From Kipferlia bialata (lineage: Eukaryota; Fornicata), in NCBI GenBank assembly GCA_003568945.1, contig BDIP01000343.1, positions 1 through 21,041 on the forward strand: a DNA stretch of 21,041 bases. Reading direction: 5' to 3'. Below, in pieces: positions 18,801 through 21,041 of this stretch (position 1 is its first letter; every line of letters begins with the position of its first letter). The position numbers were made by a program, and so were the translations under genes. The notes under the pieces are model-generated. The model saw nothing but the letters and a program-made list of their open reading frames with translations, did no database searches and was not told the DNA's origin.

Positions 18801-20924
18801 CCCCACCTGTGTCTGTTATGATGAGGCAGTGCCTCTCGTTACAGCTGGCGTCCACGATAGGTACATCTGGGGTTGGGAATATAGACTTCAGAATGTATCT
18901 GATAATGATACTGACGCAACGGGAATGTCTAGTTGGGGTACATGGGATTTAGGACTTCATTCCCACTAGCTTCGAATAAGGGCGCATCCACACACCTATG
19001 TCTATGGGCGTGGGTGTCTCAATGACCCAGGGGTGGACACTGGGGTCAGGGTATATAGGATATACAAGATTACCTCTATCTTATACCCTGTGTGTCACTT
19101 CCTACCAGCCACACCCAGTCTGTCAACTCATACAGTGAAGGAGAATAGATCCATTATTCCAACAAGCCCTACACTACCCCCACCCACATACATTTCTGAG
19201 TATATGTCGATGTCTTGCCCACCTTCCACACCCTGTCTGTCCACTCCTGTCATCCCCACAGGACAGCATCACTCCCTGCAGTGAGAGAGAGAGGATATGA
19301 ATTCATATATATATCATTATGACACACGTAGTTCTCTGAAATATCCTCTCAGGACAGCGTCCAAACCGACTCAGCGAGAGGCGTATGGTAGAAGTCTATC
19401 CAACGTGTCTCCTCACCTTGTCCGTTAAGAAGTGGGATGTGTACCCCCCCGCCAGCACCCTAGTGACTGACCCATAGGCATCAGGGACAGACACGACAAT
19501 GGGAATGGGTCAGAAGGGAGAGGTGTATATATATATATACACTAATTCATATACTTTTACATATATAGATATGGTTATTAATATGTACAACGGTATTAGG
19601 ATATATACGACAATGGGAATGGGTCGGGGGGCGTATGAGTATATATATGTATAGATACATGTATAGGTATATATACATATATATGGCAAATATTCATATA
19701 TGCATCAGACAATACTGTGGGAATGGGTCAGAAGGGTGTAGACTCATTGAATATATATAGATATAGATATAGTGTATAGATACATATATGCATCTGGGTA
19801 TATATTCGCATATGCATCAAGGATAGACAAGACAAAACGGATGGGAATGGGAAAGATAGGTGGTGTATGAGGATATTTATATATATATAGAGAGAGAGAT
19901 GAACAATAATATATATAGATGGTTCAGAATACTACCGACCAGAGTATATATAGATAGGTTGTGTAGTTATTACTAACAGTTCGGATAGCTAATAGGGGAC
20001 GTCACAAACGTACGTGGTAGTGTACTCATTGACATCCTCCCCCAGGGCATGGAGGTTGTTGGAGCCAAAGCCCCACACTGACAGTCAGTCAGTCACACAC
20101 ACACACACATATATATACACATATATATATACATTATACTGAATGATAGGTGAAGAAGACAGTCAGGCAGGGGGGAGGGTGGGAGAATGAGTATCTAGAC
20201 ATGATGTAAAATATTAGGAAAGAGAGAGCATGGACCTGTGTATGTACTTACTAGTGTGCAAATATAAGTGTATACTTCTGTGTGTCTACTACAAAGGTAG
20301 ATGTCCTGTTATACTCTGATATATTGTGTAGAGACAGCCTCCATGACGAATGTCGTATATGTATAGTATATATATAGACGACATTATATACATAATACAT
20401 GGGAGAGTATGGGATGTGCCCCCTGCACCTGTGTGTGTGTCATCCACCACCAGGGTATGGTCCTTGCCACATGCTATGGAGATGACCTGGGGTAAGGGGT
20501 GTGGGTTCACTCTACTATCAATACCCATGGCCACCACCTTCATCCCAGTAATACTCTCTTTACTCAGTGTTGGTGTGCACATTACAACATGCATAAACAC
20601 TGACATAAGTGTACATAAGTATGTATACCCTCACCTTCCTCCCCATGAACCCCTCGGGGCTGATCAGAGTGGGTGTGTCCCGTATCTTGTGTCTCTCTGG
20701 TCCCAGCTGACCCCACTCGTTCCTACCCATGGCATAGACCAGGCCCTGGGGGGAGAGTGAATAGCAATAAGTATGTGAATATAATGAATATAGATAACAG
20801 TAAATATATTGAATAATGAATATAATACCATATATATATGTATGTATAAGTATACCTCCTCCGTCAGCACCACGCTGTGCTGCTCTCCCCCACATGCCAT
20901 GACAGGGTGGTAGCCAGACCAGAC
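13981..20924 (-). CDS. RCC1 propeller fused to a GH18-like glycosidase domain (5' end outside window)
   Basis: Twenty-five exons join in phase: 20924-20856, 20745-20635, 20486-20429, 20077-20014, 19459-19417, 19275-19223, 19039-18996, 18866-18807, 18597-18515, 18293-18215, 17785-17664, 17374-17264, 17208-17106, 17004-16934, 16746-16729, 16483-16380, 16129-16043, 15807-15732, 15660-15576, 15191-15115, 14879-14812, 14688-14594, 14354-14269, 14170-14104 and 14033-13981 (TGA); about 628 residues. Residues 1-333 show RCC1 blades: CGGEQHSVVLTEE, VYAMGRNEWGQLG, ACGKDHTLVV, LYAFGDNDAGELGTG, SAGQDHSVVLM, VYAFGNNDYGQCG. From about 334 a GH18-like TIM barrel follows: RRVLTWICLQ, ISDVSFEAYDLG, GYPGYNVDFEPAD (family motif DGxDxDxE), IITMDTYCG, GIGLET, IDGWQCP. 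The putative catalytic Glu is kept. Exon 19459 may start further upstream and 14812 uses a GC donor. Substrate unknown; chitin-like glycans are the family's usual target. Confidence 0.82.
14342..16400 (-). repeat. Stuttered splice-junction copies in the GH18-like half
   Basis: Pairs, exon first and copy second: 14342-14362/14440-14463 (GIGLET); 14660-14690/14740-14765 (IITMD); 14846-14880/14964-15000 (PEFIN); 15184-15210/15269-15292; 15579-15600/15412-15440 (EPADM); 15780-15807/15868-15895 (GYTSWPMIT); 16379-16400/16301-16322. Each copy lies in the adjoining intron and most keep a splice site. Copies of GYTSWPMIT, IITMD, EPADM and GIGLE differ from the exon only at third codon positions. Confidence 0.85.
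15460..15570. repeat. AT/TATC microsatellite block
   Basis: A stretch of TATATC/TATA repeats inside the intron between exons 15660-15576 and 15191-15115. Similar blocks occur at 17395-17490, 19520-19800 and 16740-16800. Confidence 0.9.
16806..16966 (-). repeat. Duplicated exon end and donor (LTWICLQRCEDE)
   Basis: About 50 bases covering the exon end at 16934 and the first 28 intron bases are repeated at 16806-16857, about 107 bases further downstream on the minus strand. The coding part is identical; intron positions differ at a few sites. Both copies have a GTRTGT donor. Confidence 0.9.
17750..18415 (-). repeat. Stuttered RCC1 exon edges
   Basis: AG|GCGCTGTC opens the exon at 17785 and is repeated near 17866-17835, where it reads AMGRNN, like another blade. 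The exon end GQDHSVVLMES (18250-18215) recurs at 18152-18117 as GQDHSVVLMGS with mainly silent changes, and weakly at 17985-17945. The exon start at 18293-18255 has a decayed copy at 18368-18415. Confidence 0.8.
18559..18755 (-). repeat. Duplicated RCC1 exon start (GSLYAFGDN / GSVYTFGDN)
   Basis: The exon at 18597-18515 begins AG|GCTCTCTGTATGCC. An upstream copy begins at 18735 (AG|GCTCTGTGTATACC) and keeps YTFGDNN, then leaves the family sequence, has no donor and meets a stop. It is a decaying copy with an intact acceptor. Confidence 0.85.
19478..19860 (-). repeat. Four copies of an RCC1 exon start
   Basis: The segment CCCATTCCCAT...TGATGC, on the minus strand, occurs at about 19514-19478, 19627-19603, 19732-19705 and 19858-19820. 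The copy nearest the exon reads on as VVSVPDAYGSVTRVLAGGY and fits the RCC1 blade. AT microsatellites separate the copies. Confidence 0.85.
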
Positions 20925-21041
20925 CTGGGGGGATCAGATATGAAGAGAGAGGTTGCGATTGGGTGGTATACAGAGCAGACTTGGGGAGAGAGAGATAAAT
21001 AGGGGTGGGGGGGGGGGGGGGGGGGGGAAAGGCCAAAACGC
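20925..21041. other. Intron of the RCC1-GH18 gene with a duplicated acceptor and a G run
   Basis: The acceptor region at 20915-20933 (AGACCAGACCTGGGG) is repeated at 20971-20988 (AGAGCAGACTTGGGG). A G run at 21007-21027 follows, that is a C tract in the sense strand. No exon is seen in the last 117 bases, so the gene continues outside the window. Confidence 0.6.

Overview
The window is nuclear DNA from an intron-rich protist, most likely a metamonad of the fornicate type (a Kipferlia- or Carpediemonas-like flagellate). The arguments are: every gene is split into many short exons by 50-350 bp introns; the introns are full of AT, GA and GT microsatellites while the exons are GC-richer; many 3' splice sites carry a C-T-A/G-A-C motif within a few bases of the AG, as in the fused branch-point/acceptor of Giardia and Trichomonas introns; and the genes are eukaryotic (Nopp140, a secreted cyclophilin, V-ATPase subunit D, RCC1 propeller). 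The assignment is an inference, not a database result. No rRNA, tRNA, CRISPR, transposon or virus-like element was found.

Layout. 1-2575 (+): 3' part of an unrecognised gene ending in one membrane segment, with almost every splice junction present in two to four tandem copies. 2893-4261 and 4775-6248 (-): two tandem paralogues of a Kelch-like propeller gene; the first looks damaged, the second intact. 6562-6624: long G run. 6779-7523 (-): V-ATPase subunit D, 5' half only. 7524-7783: divergent promoter. 7784-8841 (+): secreted cyclophilin, complete in seven exons. 9175-12021 (+): Nopp140/SRP40-like nucleolar protein with LisH-like start, Ser/Glu-rich blocks on separate phase-0 exons and the conserved C-terminal domain; it contains a 39-N assembly gap. 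12215-13156 (-): 3' part of an unrecognised gene whose upstream intron ends in a 52-base C tract. 13981-20924 (-): one gene in about 25 exons whose reading frame runs from an RCC1 propeller straight into a GH18-like (chitinase-family) barrel; its 5' end is beyond the window.

The most unusual feature is 'stuttered' splice junctions. In the first and last genes, the half-exon next to a splice site is repeated in tandem with its own splice site and some intron, typically 75-190 bp away. Many copies differ from the exon mainly at silent codon positions, as if the copies had themselves been protein-coding. The cyclophilin, Nopp140, V-ATPase and Kelch genes show no obvious stutter. This suggests intron growth or gain by tandem duplication, or families of interchangeable splice sites. 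A second highlight is the RCC1-GH18 fusion. There is no sign that the neighbouring genes form a pathway.
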